64,000 nucleotides of DNA from an uncultured Methylopila sp. (GTDB lineage Bacteria > Pseudomonadota > Alphaproteobacteria > Rhizobiales > Methylopilaceae), in assembly GCA_902168115.1 (NCBI GenBank), contig CABHPB010000072.1, positions 124,001 to 188,000 on the forward strand, read 5' to 3'. The notes under the pieces were generated by a model. That model had not been told where the DNA came from. It searched no databases and saw only the letters and a program-made list of their open reading frames with translations. Positions within the stretch are counted from its first letter, which is position 1; every line of letters begins with the position of its first letter. The position numbers and the translations under genes were made by a program. Positions 25,961 through 34,741 of this stretch are shown here, piece after piece.

Positions 25961-27301
25961 TCAGACTGGCACGCTGACCACCGCCCTGACGCCACCGAGC
26001 GGGCTCGATTCCAGCCGCACGTCGCCGCCGTGGCTGCGGGCGATGTCGCGGGTGATGGCGAGGCCGAGCCCGGAATTGCCGCCGCCCTTGTCCTGCCCCC
26101 GCGCCGGATCGAGCCGCAGGAACGGGCGGAACACCTCCTCGCGCTTGTCGGCGGGAATGCCGGGTCCGTCGTCGTCGACGCGGATCTCGAGCCGCTTGCC
26201 GTCGTGCACCGAGCTGATCGCGATCTTCCTGGAGTAGCGCGTCGCGTTGGCGACGAGGTTCTGGAGGCAGCGGCGGAAGGCGTCTGGCCGCACCATCGCC
26301 GTCGTCGGGCCATGGCTCTCCACCGTCGTCTGAGCGCCGTGGGTCTCGGCCGAGCGCTTGAGCTCGTCGAGCATCGCCGGGATGTCGGTCGGCGAGGCCG
26401 GCTCGCCCGCATCGCCCCGCACGAACGCCATGTAGGCGTCGAGCATGCGCTGCATCTCCTCGACGTCGCGGCTGAGCTCCTCGATCTCGGGCGTCTCCTC
26501 CATCATCGCGAGCTGGAGGCGGAACCGGGTCAGGATCGTGCGGAGGTCGTGGCTGACGCCCGCGAGCATCGTGGTGCGCTGCTCCATCGCGCGCTCGATG
26601 CGGTCCTTCATGTCGATGAAGGAGGCGGCGGCGAGCTGGACCTCGCGCGCGCCCTTGATCTTGAACGGCGGGCCCTCGCGGCCCTTGCCGAAGCTGTCGG
26701 CCGCTTCTGACAGCGCGAGGATCGGCCGGATCTGCTTCTTGAGGAAGATGATCGCGATGACGAGCAGCACCGCCGAGGCCGCCACCATCCAGATCAGGAA
26801 GATGTGGCTGTTCGAGGCGTAGGTCTGGCTGCGCTTGGTCAGCACCCTCATCACCACGTCGTCGAGCAGGACGCGGATCTCGACGAAGTTCGAGCGTCCG
26901 ACCGTGTCGATCCAGATCGGGCGCCGCACCTCGTCGGAGATCTCGCGCAGCAGCGAGGCGTCGAGGATCGAGAAGAACGGCTTTGGGCGCGGCGGCGGCA
27001 GCGTCTGGCCGGGCAGGAACTCGACCTGCATGGACAGCTGCTCGCGCGCGATCTTGACGAGCTTGGCGTCGTTCTCCGGGCCGGGCGAAGCCTTTCGTAG
27101 TTCGACCAGCGCCGCGATGTCCTGACCGACGGCGGTCGACAGCCGCCGCGTCACCAGTTCGTAGTGCCGCTCCATGAACAGGAACGCGACCGCGCCCTGC
27201 AGCAGCACGACCGGGGCGATGATGATGATCAGCGAGCGGGCGTAGAGGCCCGCGGGCATCACCCGCTCGAGGAAGGCGGAGAAGCCGCGGTGGAGGTTCA
27301 T
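25961..27301 (-). CDS. EnvZ-like sensor histidine kinase
   Basis: A 446-residue membrane kinase. The first membrane segment is near residues 20-42, a periplasmic domain follows to about 168, the second segment is at about 170-190, then HAMP, the phospho-acceptor box GVSHDLRTILTRFRL (Pro of the usual LRTPLTR replaced by Ile) and an ATPase with NLVANATRYS, DDDGPGIP and NSGLGLAI. It lies 12 bases downstream of the response regulator and is its likely partner. The stimulus is unknown. Confidence 0.93.
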   Translation of the reverse strand: MNLHRGFSAFLERVMPAGLYARSLIIIIAPVVLLQGAVAFLFMERHYELVTRRLSTAVGQDIAALVELRKASPGPENDAKLVKIAREQLSMQVEFLPGQTLPPPRPKPFFSILDASLLREISDEVRRPIWIDTVGRSNFVEIRVLLDDVVMRVLTKRSQTYASNSHIFLIWMVAASAVLLVIAIIFLKKQIRPILALSEAADSFGKGREGPPFKIKGAREVQLAAASFIDMKDRIERAMEQRTTMLAGVSHDLRTILTRFRLQLAMMEETPEIEELSRDVEEMQRMLDAYMAFVRGDAGEPASPTDIPAMLDELKRSAETHGAQTTVESHGPTTAMVRPDAFRRCLQNLVANATRYSRKIAISSVHDGKRLEIRVDDDGPGIPADKREEVFRPFLRLDPARGQDKGGGNSGLGLAITRDIARSHGGDVRLESSPLGGVRAVVSVPV

Positions 27302-27313
27302 CGCGGCGGTGTC

Positions 27314-28027
27314 CTACTCGTCCGCGAGCAGGCGGTAGCCGTAGCCGCGCACGGTCTGCAGCAGCACGGGATTGGACGGGTCGGACTCGATCTTGCGCCG
27401 AAGCCGGGTCACGACGACGTCCACGGCGCGGTCCCCGGGCGCCGCGTCGTCGCCGGCGATCGCCGAGCGCGGCACGGTGTGGCCCGGCCGTTCGGCGAGC
27501 GCCGCCAGCAGGTCGCGCTCGCGGTCGGTCAGCCGGATCACCTCGTCGCCGCGCTTCAGCTCGCCGCGGCCGCGGTGATAGGCGAAGGCGCCGAAGCGAA
27601 CCTCCGGATCGGACGAGGCGGACGGCGCGAGGCTCGCGCGCCGCAGGATGCCGCCGACGCGCAGCAGCAGTTCGCGCGGGTCGAAGGGCTTTGCGAGATA
27701 GTCGTCCGCGCCGGTCTCCAGTCCCGCGATGCGGTCGTCCGTGTCGGAACGGGCGGTGAGCATCAGGATCGGCACCGCCGAGCGAGCGCGCACGGCGCGG
27801 GCGAGGTCGAGACCGCTCTCGCCCGGCATCATGACGTCCAGCACGAGCAGGTCGAAGGCGAACGAGTCCATCTTCGAGCGCGCCTCCGCAGCGTCGGCCG
27901 CGACCGTCACCCGAAAGCCGTTCTGCGACAGGAACTTGTGCAGCAGCTGGCGAATCCGCGCGTCGTCGTCGACCACAAGCAGATGCGCCGCGTCGTCCAG
28001 AAGCGCCGTGCTGTCGGCTGGCGGCAT
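27314..28027 (-). CDS. OmpR-family response regulator (PetR-like)
   Basis: A 237-residue regulator with receiver (VVDDDARIRQLLHKFL, LLVLDVMMPGESGLDL with the phospho-Asp near 60, LTARSD, YLAKPFDPREL) and a winged helix ending VVTRLRRKIESDPSNPVLLQTVRGYGYRL. It starts 4 bases after the marR stop and precedes the kinase, forming a marR-regulator-kinase operon. The marR/regulator pair resembles PetP-PetR of Rhodobacter capsulatus, needed there for cytochrome bc1 gene expression; no pet genes are in this window. Confidence 0.93.
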   Translation of the reverse strand: MPPADSTALLDDAAHLLVVDDDARIRQLLHKFLSQNGFRVTVAADAAEARSKMDSFAFDLLVLDVMMPGESGLDLARAVRARSAVPILMLTARSDTDDRIAGLETGADDYLAKPFDPRELLLRVGGILRRASLAPSASSDPEVRFGAFAYHRGRGELKRGDEVIRLTDRERDLLAALAERPGHTVPRSAIAGDDAAPGDRAVDVVVTRLRRKIESDPSNPVLLQTVRGYGYRLLADE

Positions 28028-28031
28028 GCTG

Positions 28032-28571
28032 TCAGCCCCTCGCGCCGGGCGCCGGCGCGCCGGTCAGGTCCGCGACCTTGGCCCGTTCTTCCGGGTCGAT
28101 GATCTCGAAGAAGAAGCGGCGCACCGCCTCGGCCTCCTGCGCGTCGAGACTGTTCAGCGCCCGGGAGACCCGCCGCGTCTGCAGCCGCGCCAGCTCCCGC
28201 GCGAGGCGGTCGCCCGGTTCGGTCACGTAGAGCAGCCGCTGGCGCCGGTCCGACGCGCCCTCCCGGCTCTCGATGAAATTCTTTTCCACGAGCTCGCGCA
28301 GCACGCGCCCGAGGCTCTGCTTGGTGATCTTCAGGATGTCGAGCAGCTCGGTGACGGTGAGGCCCGGATTGCGGTCGACGAAATGCAGCACGCGATGATG
28401 CGCGCGGCCGAAGCCGAACTCCGCAAGCGCCTCGTCCGGGTCGCGGACGAAATCGCGATAGGCGAAGAAGAATAGCTCGATCACATCGAAGGCCGGCCGG
28501 TCGCCGATCGTGGGACCGGGAAGCGCGGCATTGCGCGCCGCGGGAGCTTCGGCCGAAATTACGTCAGCCAT
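28032..28571 (-). CDS. MarR-family transcriptional regulator (PetP-like)
   Basis: A 179-residue winged-helix regulator. The DNA-binding part reads HHRVLHFVDRNPGLTVTELLDILKITKQSLGRVLRELVEKNFIE, followed by the wing REGASDRRQRLLYVTEPG. Longer than minimal MarR because of an N-terminal extension with FDVIELFFFAYRDFVRDPD. It is divergent from ilvE (258-base gap) and leads the two-component operon, as petP does in related bacteria. Confidence 0.92.
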   Translation of the reverse strand: MADVISAEAPAARNAALPGPTIGDRPAFDVIELFFFAYRDFVRDPDEALAEFGFGRAHHRVLHFVDRNPGLTVTELLDILKITKQSLGRVLRELVEKNFIESREGASDRRQRLLYVTEPGDRLARELARLQTRRVSRALNSLDAQEAEAVRRFFFEIIDPEERAKVADLTGAPAPGARG

Positions 28572-28829
28572 GTTGACTTATTTTGATCCTGTCGCCAGAG
28601 TGCCCGCCGCTTCGCCAGCTTCACCGAGCTGGCGTCCCGCGCCGCTCCGACGATCTCCATCCGACGCCGCCGCGACGATAACGGGTCAGGCTTGCTGACG
28701 CAAAATCTGCGTTTCGCCATCCCTGACCTTTCAACGCTTGCGGTCTGGTCGTCGTTTCGGACAGGCTGCGCCATATTGATCGCCGAGCAGGCCCGCGCGA
28801 CCGGCCGGCAAGCTACGAGGAGCCCGAAG

Positions 28830-29726
28830 ATGGCCGACGCACAGCCCTTCGATCGCCGCGACGGAGTCATCTGGTTCGACGGCCAGTTCGTTCCATGGGC
28901 CGACGCCAACATCCATGTGCTGAGCCACGGCCTGCACTATGCGAGCGCCGTGTTCGAGGGCGAGCGCGCCTATGGCGGCAAGATCTTCAAGATGCGCGAG
29001 CACAACCAGCGCCTGATCGAGTCGGGCAAGCTGCTGGGCTTCGACATCCCCTACAGCGTCGAGGAGATCGATCGGGCCTGCGTCGAGACTCTGGCCAAGC
29101 AGGGTTTTGAGGACGCCTATGTCCGCCCGATCGCCTGGCGCGGCTCGGAGATGATGGGCGTCGCGGCGCAGTCGACGAAGATCCATCTCGCGATCGCGAT
29201 CTGGCAGTGGCCGAGCTACTTCGATCCGGCCGAGCGCCTGAAGGGCATCCGCGTCGACCTCGCCGAATGGCGCCGGCCCGATCCGCGCACCGCGCCGTCC
29301 AAGGCCAAGGCGACCGGCCTCTACATGATCTGCACGCTGTCCAAGCATGCGGCGGAGCGGAAGGGCTACGCCGACGCGATGATGCTGGACTGGCGCGGCC
29401 AGGTCGCGGAATGCACCGGCGCGAACATGTTCTTCGTCAAGGACGGCAAGATCCATACGCCGACGCCCGACTGCTTCCTCGACGGCATCACCCGCCGCAC
29501 CGTCATCGGCCTCGCCAAGGCGCGCGGAATCGAGGTGATCGAGCGGGCGATCATGCCGGAGGAGCTCGACGACTTCACCGAGTGCTTCATCTGCGGCACC
29601 GCCGCCGAAGTGACGCCGGTCTCCGAGATCGCCCAGTGGCGTTTCAAGCCGGGCGAGATCACCAAGACGCTGATGGACGACTATTCGGCGACGGTTCGCG
29701 CGCACGCCAAGGCCGTCGCGGCCTGA
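28830..29726 (+). CDS. ilvE: Branched-chain amino acid aminotransferase
   Basis: A 298-residue class IV PLP aminotransferase that interconverts Leu/Ile/Val and their keto acids. It opens DGVIWFDGQFVPWADANIHVLSHGLHYASAVFEGERAY. The PLP lysine is expected in TAPSKAKATGLYM, and the family signature follows at ECTGANMFFVKDGKIHTP and LDGITRRTVIGLAK. The ATG at 28830 gives the normal length and N-terminus; an earlier in-frame TTG at 28692 adds 46 unrelated residues. Confidence 0.95.
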   Translation: MADAQPFDRRDGVIWFDGQFVPWADANIHVLSHGLHYASAVFEGERAYGGKIFKMREHNQRLIESGKLLGFDIPYSVEEIDRACVETLAKQGFEDAYVRPIAWRGSEMMGVAAQSTKIHLAIAIWQWPSYFDPAERLKGIRVDLAEWRRPDPRTAPSKAKATGLYMICTLSKHAAERKGYADAMMLDWRGQVAECTGANMFFVKDGKIHTPTPDCFLDGITRRTVIGLAKARGIEVIERAIMPEELDDFTECFICGTAAEVTPVSEIAQWRFKPGEITKTLMDDYSATVRAHAKAVAA

Positions 29727-29759
29727 CGTGGTTCGCCGGTCTTCGCTGGGACTGATCGA

Positions 29760-29797
29760 GGGCCTGACGCGTCGCGATGCGACCGCCGGGCCCTTTT
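29760..29797 (+). terminator. Possible intrinsic terminator of ilvE
   Basis: GGGCC (29760-29764) can pair with GGCCC (29789-29793), with an inner GTCGC/GCGAC stem (29771-29775, 29779-29783), followed by TTTT at 29794-29797. The stem is interrupted, so termination efficiency is uncertain. It lies 34 bases beyond the ilvE stop. Confidence 0.5.
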
Positions 29798-30218
29798 CTC
29801 TTCGCCCGGATCGACAGGCAGGAGGATCGCCATCCTCCACGTCGTCGAGAACTCCTTGCTCGACGATCGCACTTGCCGAGAGACGCGGCCTCCGGCGCGT
29901 TTTGGATCGCAGGCCCGCCCAGAAAGCCGCCCGGCTTGGCGTCCCCACCGGGGAACTGCCCCTGCGTCCGCCGCGTCTGGGCGAAAGAATAGGGCGCAAT
30001 TTTAATAATGGCGAGTCTCTAAGAATGAAGACCCGGCCGTCCCCCAACGGTCGGGCGGCTCCGAAGTACCGGTGCGAAGAGGGGCGGGTATCCGCGCCGG
30101 CGCCTTATCAGGGCGGGGGGCTGCCTCGGAGCAAGCAGGACGATACCACCCGCAGTCTGAACTTATTCTAATAAGAAAGTTCAGCTGACATTCATATTCG
30201 GCAACGGCTTGGAAAGGC
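29798..30218. other. Structured non-coding gap
   Basis: A 420-base stretch with no convincing gene on either strand. It contains a 9-bp hairpin with a C-rich loop (CCCGGCCGT 30032-30040, ACGGTCGGG 30047-30055, loop CCCCCA) and an AT-rich palindrome at 30157-30184. No T-tract follows either hairpin, so boundaries of any RNA are not visible. Confidence 0.45.
30157..30184. repeat. AT-rich 28-bp palindrome
   Basis: CTGAACTT at 30157-30164 is the exact complement of AAGTTCAG at 30177-30184; the interior contains a second possible stem (CTTAT/ATAAG). It lies 35 bases beyond the stop of the minus-strand membrane protein gene. It might be an operator or a 3' hairpin. Confidence 0.5.
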
Positions 30219-30866
30219 TTACGCGGCGGACTTGCGCGCCGCCAGCAGCCGCGCGAGCCGCGCCTCGAGGCTGTCGGCGCCCCGCGTCTCCTCGGCGGAG
30301 ATCACGAGCTCCGCGAGCCGCGCAGGTTCGCTGTCGAACGCGATCATGATCAGCGCGCCGGCGTCGTGCATCAGCAACGCCGCCAGCCGGGCGAGGATGG
30401 CGGCGCTCGGGATCATCGCGCCGAACCAGAGCGCCGGCATGGCGTGGATTCCGCCGCGCGGCATCGGCAGGTCGGTGGCGTGCAGCATGACCTCGGTCAG
30501 CGTCGAGAGCGCATAGAGACCGGCGAGCGCCGTGACATAGGTGATCGCCTTGTCGACGCCGAGAACCGTCGCGCCCTTGTTCAGCACGCCCCATGCGAAG
30601 CCGGCCGCCGCCAGGGCCCCGATCAGCCCCCAGGAGAGCGCGGCCGCCAGCGCATAGAGCCCTGCGACGCCGGCGCGGTCGACGGCCTTGAGCGCCGACA
30701 CGCGGACGGCCGTCGTGTCGGGCATCAGCCAGGACACCTGCGGCGCCATGTTCTGGACAGGTTGCGTGAGGTCGTCGCCGACCGCGTAGACCAGCACGCC
30801 GAGCAGGACGGCGTAGGCCACGACGACGAAGGTCACATTGGTGCGGAATCGATCGCCCTGGCCCAT
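30219..30866 (-). CDS. Membrane protein of unknown function
   Basis: A 215-residue protein with about four hydrophobic segments (near residues 10-30, 67-95, 105-128 and 145-170), separated by a polar loop of about 35 residues after the first. The C-terminal 45 residues are charged and helical and probably cytoplasmic. No family is recognised. The frame is supported by GC-rich third positions and a hydrophobicity pattern rather than by homology. It is divergent from csbD. Confidence 0.65.
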   Translation of the reverse strand: MGQGDRFRTNVTFVVVAYAVLLGVLVYAVGDDLTQPVQNMAPQVSWLMPDTTAVRVSALKAVDRAGVAGLYALAAALSWGLIGALAAAGFAWGVLNKGATVLGVDKAITYVTALAGLYALSTLTEVMLHATDLPMPRGGIHAMPALWFGAMIPSAAILARLAALLMHDAGALIMIAFDSEPARLAELVISAEETRGADSLEARLARLLAARKSAA

Positions 30867-31040
30867 GTCGCGATCCTAGGGTCGCGGCGACGCTTCGGCG
30901 ACGTTCATCCTTCATTATGGTTAACGGCGGTTAAGCATCTGGGGCCCGCTCGGCGAGGTATTCAAATCTTGTCGGCCGTCGCGAACCAAAACGACCGCCG
31001 GCGGTTGCTCAGGGGAGAGCGGGCGCAGGAGGCCAAACCG

Positions 31041-31238
31041 ATGGACTGGAACAGGGTCGAAGGGAACTGGGAGCAGCTGAAGGGCAAGATCAAGGAGCAG
31101 TGGGGCAAGCTCACCGATGACGACCTCGACGTCATCGCCGGCAAGCGCGACCAGCTCGAAGGCAAGCTGCAGGAGCGCTACGGCATCGAGCGCGACCGGG
31201 CGAGGCAGGACGTCGACGACTGGTCGAGCCGGAACTGA
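31041..31238 (+). CDS. CsbD family stress protein
   Basis: A 65-residue hydrophilic protein with the CsbD signature MDWNRVEGNWEQLKGKIKEQWGKLTDDDLD followed by IAGKRDQLEGKLQERYG. CsbD proteins are general-stress proteins, often induced on entry to stationary phase, of unknown biochemical role. GCAGGAGG provides a strong ribosome site. I saw no EcfG-type promoter (GGAAC-N16-CGTT) in the upstream 170 bases. Confidence 0.92.
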   Translation: MDWNRVEGNWEQLKGKIKEQWGKLTDDDLDVIAGKRDQLEGKLQERYGIERDRARQDVDDWSSRN

Positions 31239-31259
31239 GCCGATGCCGGGAGCGGGGCG

Positions 31260-31718
31260 TCAGTCCCGCTTCCACCTTTCGGCGGCGTCGTCGTCGCTGC
31301 TCTTCGCGGCGACCCAGTTCGATCCGTCCGCCGTCTCTTCGCTCTTCCAGAAGGGCGCGGACGTCTTCAGGTAATCCATCAGGAACTCCGCGGCCTCGAA
31401 GGCCGCCTTCCTGTGCGCCGACAGCGTGACGACGAGCACGATCGGTTCGCCCGGGAGAATCCGTCCGACCCGATGGACGACCAGCACGTCGGACAACGAC
31501 CAGCGGCTCCGCGCCTCGGTCTCGATGCGGCCGAGCTCCTCCTCGGTCATGCCGGGATAATGCTCGAGCGTCAGCGCGGCGAGCGGCGCTCCCGAGTCGG
31601 CGCGGTCCCGGCAGACGCCGGAAAAGGTCACGATCGCGCCGGCGTCTGTGCGCCCGACGGTGAGCGCCGCGACCTCGACGCCGAGATCGAACGGCCGTTC
31701 CTGGATCCGGACCGTCAT
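31260..31718 (-). CDS. moaE: Molybdopterin synthase catalytic subunit
   Basis: Together with MoaD it inserts the dithiolene sulphurs into precursor Z to make molybdopterin. The 152-residue protein has VTFSGVCRD, LTLEHYPGMTEEELGRIE, HRVGRILPGEPIVLVVTLSAHRKAAFEAAEF and the catalytic Lys-containing LKTSAPFWKSE. It follows moaD by 7 bases as the last gene of an SDR-uvrC-pgsA-moaD-moaE run. Confidence 0.96.
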   Translation of the reverse strand: MTVRIQERPFDLGVEVAALTVGRTDAGAIVTFSGVCRDRADSGAPLAALTLEHYPGMTEEELGRIETEARSRWSLSDVLVVHRVGRILPGEPIVLVVTLSAHRKAAFEAAEFLMDYLKTSAPFWKSEETADGSNWVAAKSSDDDAAERWKRD

Positions 31719-31725
31719 GGGCGGC

Positions 31726-31977
31726 TCAGCCGCCTGTCATCGGCGGAAAGAAAGCGACCTCGCTCGCGCCGGCGACAGACGCGTCCTGCCGGACGTGACG
31801 CCGGTCGATCGCCGCGCGGATCGCGGCGTCCGCCTCGAAGGCGTGGGCGTATTCCGGCCCGCGCCCCTTCAGCCATCCGATGAGGTCGGCGACGGTGGCG
31901 ACGCCCGAGGGAAGCTCGGCGTCTTCCTCGCTTCGCCCGACGCGCTCGCGCACCCAGGCGAAATATTTCAGCTTCAT
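31726..31977 (-). CDS. moaD: Molybdopterin synthase sulphur carrier subunit
   Basis: An 83-residue ubiquitin-fold protein (MKLKYFAWVRERVG) ending in the obligatory Gly-Gly (FFPPMTGG) whose C-terminus becomes the thiocarboxylate sulphur donor for MoaE. The length is normal. Its ATG overlaps the pgsA stop (ATGA). Confidence 0.95.
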   Translation of the reverse strand: MKLKYFAWVRERVGRSEEDAELPSGVATVADLIGWLKGRGPEYAHAFEADAAIRAAIDRRHVRQDASVAGASEVAFFPPMTGG

Positions 31978-32612
31978 CCTTCCGGGTCCTCGAGCACGTA
32001 ACGCAGCCCCGCCCGGAAATAGTCATAGCCGGTGTAAAGCGTAAGGATGGCCGAGAGCCACAGCAGCGAGAGGCCGATCTCGGTGTTGTAGGGCAAGACC
32101 TTGTCGCCCGCCGGGCCCGCCAGCAGGAAGCCAAGCGAGACGAGCTGCGCCGTCGTCTTCCATTTGGCGAGCTGCGTCACCGGCACGGAGACGCGGAGCT
32201 CGGCCAGGAACTCGCGCAGTCCGGAGACCAGCACCTCGCGACAGAGAATCACCACCGCGGCCCAGAGCGACCAGCCGGTGATGGTGTTCACCGCGCAGAG
32301 CATCAGCAGGCAGGCGGAAACGAGCAGCTTGTCGGCGATCGGATCGAGCATGCGGCCGAGCGGCGAGGACTGCGCCCAGATGCGCGCGAGATAACCGTCG
32401 AGAAAATCGGTGATCGCCGCCACCGTGAACAGGGCGAGCGCCGTCCAGCGCGCCGCGTCGCCGCCGAGGTAGATGCACAGGCAGACCATCGGAACGATCG
32501 CGATTCGGCCGTAGGTCAGCAGATTCGGCAGGCTGAGGACGTAGCGGCGCGAGGGGTTCGCCATGCGGGGCAGGGGGCGAGCGGCCGGCTGGAAATGGCT
32601 CTCGGTGCTCAT
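31974..32612 (-). CDS. pgsA: CDP-diacylglycerol-glycerol-3-phosphate 3-phosphatidyltransferase
   Basis: Membrane enzyme of phosphatidylglycerol synthesis. The CDP-alcohol phosphatidyltransferase motif D-G-x2-A-R-x8-G-x3-D-x3-D is complete (DGYLARIWAQSSPLGRMLDPIAD). About five membrane segments follow the PNLLTYGRIAIVP entry. The start is uncertain: ATG at 32612 (212 residues) is used here, ATG at 32564 gives 196 residues closer to the family norm, and an earlier start at 32660 is possible. Confidence 0.93.
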   Translation of the reverse strand: MSTESHFQPAARPLPRMANPSRRYVLSLPNLLTYGRIAIVPMVCLCIYLGGDAARWTALALFTVAAITDFLDGYLARIWAQSSPLGRMLDPIADKLLVSACLLMLCAVNTITGWSLWAAVVILCREVLVSGLREFLAELRVSVPVTQLAKWKTTAQLVSLGFLLAGPAGDKVLPYNTEIGLSLLWLSAILTLYTGYDYFRAGLRYVLEDPEG

Positions 32613-32702
32613 GACGGCGACGCGCAAAAGAAGACGGGAGACGGTGAGCGACACGACCACGCCCGGAGGCCGGGCGTCAACATCGCGTGAGCCCGATCAC
32701 GC

Positions 32703-34682
32703 TCAGTCCCTGCCTTCGTGAAAGTGGTCATAGATCGCCTTCGCCATGGTCTTGCTGACGCCCGGCGCCTTTTCGAGGTCGGCGAGGCCTGCCCGCGCGA
32801 CCGCCTTGGCGGTCCCGAAATGCTTCAGCAAAGCGCGCTTGCGCGTCGGCCCGACGCCGGCGACCTCGTCGAGGGGGTTGGCGACCAGAGCCTTCGATCG
32901 CTTGGCCCGGTGGAACCCGATCGCGAAGCGATGCGCCTCGTCGCGCAGGCGCTGCAGGTAGTAGAGGACCGGGTCCTTCGGCGGCAGGCGGAACGGCGTC
33001 TTGCCGGCCATGAAGAAGGTCTCGCGACCCGCCTCGCGGTCCATGCCCTTGGCGACGCCGACGATCGGCACCTGTTTCTCCAGTCCGAGTTCCGCCAGCG
33101 TTTCGCGCGCCGCCGTCAGCTGGCCCTGTCCGCCGTCGATCAGGACGAGGTCGGGCCATGGCGGCGTGTCGTCGGCCGATTTTCCGGCTTCGTCGCGCGG
33201 CGCCTCCTTCTGCAGGCGCGAGAACCGGCGGCGCAGCACCTGGCGCATCATCGCGGTGTCGTCGCCCGGCGTGACGTCCTCGGGACGGATGTTGAACTTG
33301 CGGTAGTGCGTCTTCGAGAAGCCTTCGGGCCCGGCGACGATCATCCCGCCGACGGCGTTGGTCCCCATGATGTGGCTGTTGTCATAGACCTCGATGCGCT
33401 TCGGCGGCGCGGAGAGCGCGAAGGCCTCGGCGACGCCTGCGAGCAGCCTCGTCTGGGTCGACGTCTCCGACAGGCGCCGCCCGAGCGCTTCGCGGGCGTT
33501 GGCCAGCGCCCTCTGCACCAGTTCCTTCTTCTCGCCGCGCGCCGGCACGGACACCTCGACCTTGCGGCCGGAGCGGATCGTCAGCGCCTCGGCGAGCAGC
33601 GCGCGGTCCTCGACGTCCTCCGAGAGCAGGACGAGGCGCGGCGGCTCCTCGGCGTCGTAGAACTGGGCGAGGAACGAGCCGAGCACCTCGCGCGGCTCGA
33701 GGCTCCGGTCCGCCTTCGGGAAGTAGGCCCGCGCGCCCCAGTTCTGGTAGGCGCGGAAGAAGAAGGCCTCGATGCAGGTCTGGCCGCCCTCGGCGTGGAT
33801 CGCGAAGACGTCGGCCTCCTCGACGTCGCGCGGATTGACGCCCTGGCTCGACTGGATCGCCGCCAAGGCCGAGATGCGATCGCGATAGACGGCGGCGCGC
33901 TCGAAATCGAGCTTGTCGGACGCCTCCGCCATCGCTTCGTTGAGCTCGCGTTTCACCCGATCGGACTTGCCGGTGAGGAAGTCGCGCGCCTCGCCGACCA
34001 GGACGGCGTAGTCCTCGAGCGAGATTTCGCCGGTGCAGGGCGCCGAGCAGCGCTTGATCTGGTGCAGCAGACAGGGACGCGTGCGCCGCTCGTAATAGCT
34101 GTCAGTGCAGGAGCGCAGCAGGAAGGCGCGCTCCAGCGCGTCGATCGTCCTCCCCACCGCGCCGGCGGAAGCGAACGGCCCGAAGTAGTCGCCCTTGCGC
34201 ACCCGCGCGCCGCGATGCTTTGCGATCTGCGGGGCCGCATGGTCCATCGCGAGCAGGATGTAGGGGAACGACTTGTCGTCCCGCATCAGCACGTTGAAGC
34301 GGGGGCGCAGCCGCTTGATGAGGTTGGCCTCGAGCAGAAGCGCCTCGGTCTCGGTCTCGGTCGAGACGAACTCCATCGAGCAGGTCTCGGCGATCATCCG
34401 CGAGATGCGGATGTTGTGGCCGAGCCCGCGGGCGTAGTTCGCGACGCGCTTCTTCAGGCTCCGCGCCTTGCCGACGTAGAGGACATCGCCCTTGGCGTCG
34501 AACATCCGGTAGACGCCCGGCCCGTTCGGCAGATGCTTCAGCTGCGCCTTGATGACCTCGGCGCCACGCTTCAGCGAGTCCGGCGCAGCCTCGAGCTCCG
34601 CCTCGGCGGAGGCGATCTCTCGCTCCTCGACGGCGTCGTCGGGCTGTTCGGCGTCGAGGGGAGGGCGGTCTTCGGGAATCAT
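32703..34682 (-). CDS. uvrC: Excinuclease ABC subunit C
   Basis: Makes both incisions in UvrABC nucleotide excision repair. The 659-residue protein has an N-terminal GIY-YIG nuclease domain ([27 protein letters not shown], about residues 55-85) preceded by a 45-residue acidic extension, a Cys cluster ([16 protein letters not shown]), a UVR motif, the RNase H-like endonuclease domain ([32 protein letters not shown]) and C-terminal helix-hairpin-helix repeats. It precedes pgsA by 90 bases. Confidence 0.97.
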   Translation of the reverse strand: MIPEDRPPLDAEQPDDAVEEREIASAEAELEAAPDSLKRGAEVIKAQLKHLPNGPGVYRMFDAKGDVLYVGKARSLKKRVANYARGLGHNIRISRMIAETCSMEFVSTETETEALLLEANLIKRLRPRFNVLMRDDKSFPYILLAMDHAAPQIAKHRGARVRKGDYFGPFASAGAVGRTIDALERAFLLRSCTDSYYERRTRPCLLHQIKRCSAPCTGEISLEDYAVLVGEARDFLTGKSDRVKRELNEAMAEASDKLDFERAAVYRDRISALAAIQSSQGVNPRDVEEADVFAIHAEGGQTCIEAFFFRAYQNWGARAYFPKADRSLEPREVLGSFLAQFYDAEEPPRLVLLSEDVEDRALLAEALTIRSGRKVEVSVPARGEKKELVQRALANAREALGRRLSETSTQTRLLAGVAEAFALSAPPKRIEVYDNSHIMGTNAVGGMIVAGPEGFSKTHYRKFNIRPEDVTPGDDTAMMRQVLRRRFSRLQKEAPRDEAGKSADDTPPWPDLVLIDGGQGQLTAARETLAELGLEKQVPIVGVAKGMDREAGRETFFMAGKTPFRLPPKDPVLYYLQRLRDEAHRFAIGFHRAKRSKALVANPLDEVAGVGPTRKRALLKHFGTAKAVARAGLADLEKAPGVSKTMAKAIYDHFHEGRD

Positions 34683-34741
34683 CGGTCCGGGCGTCGTTGA
34701 GACCGGAATCTAGTCGCGCAGGCCGCTTTTCGCGAGGCGTC

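Noticed and set aside
30867-31040. EcfG-type general stress promoter for csbD
   Set aside because: No GGAAC with a CGTT at 16-17 bases was seen in the upstream region.
32718-34700. A 660-codon open frame opposite uvrC
   Set aside because: Shadow of a strongly conserved gene, with Arg/Gly/His-rich composition and no family motif.
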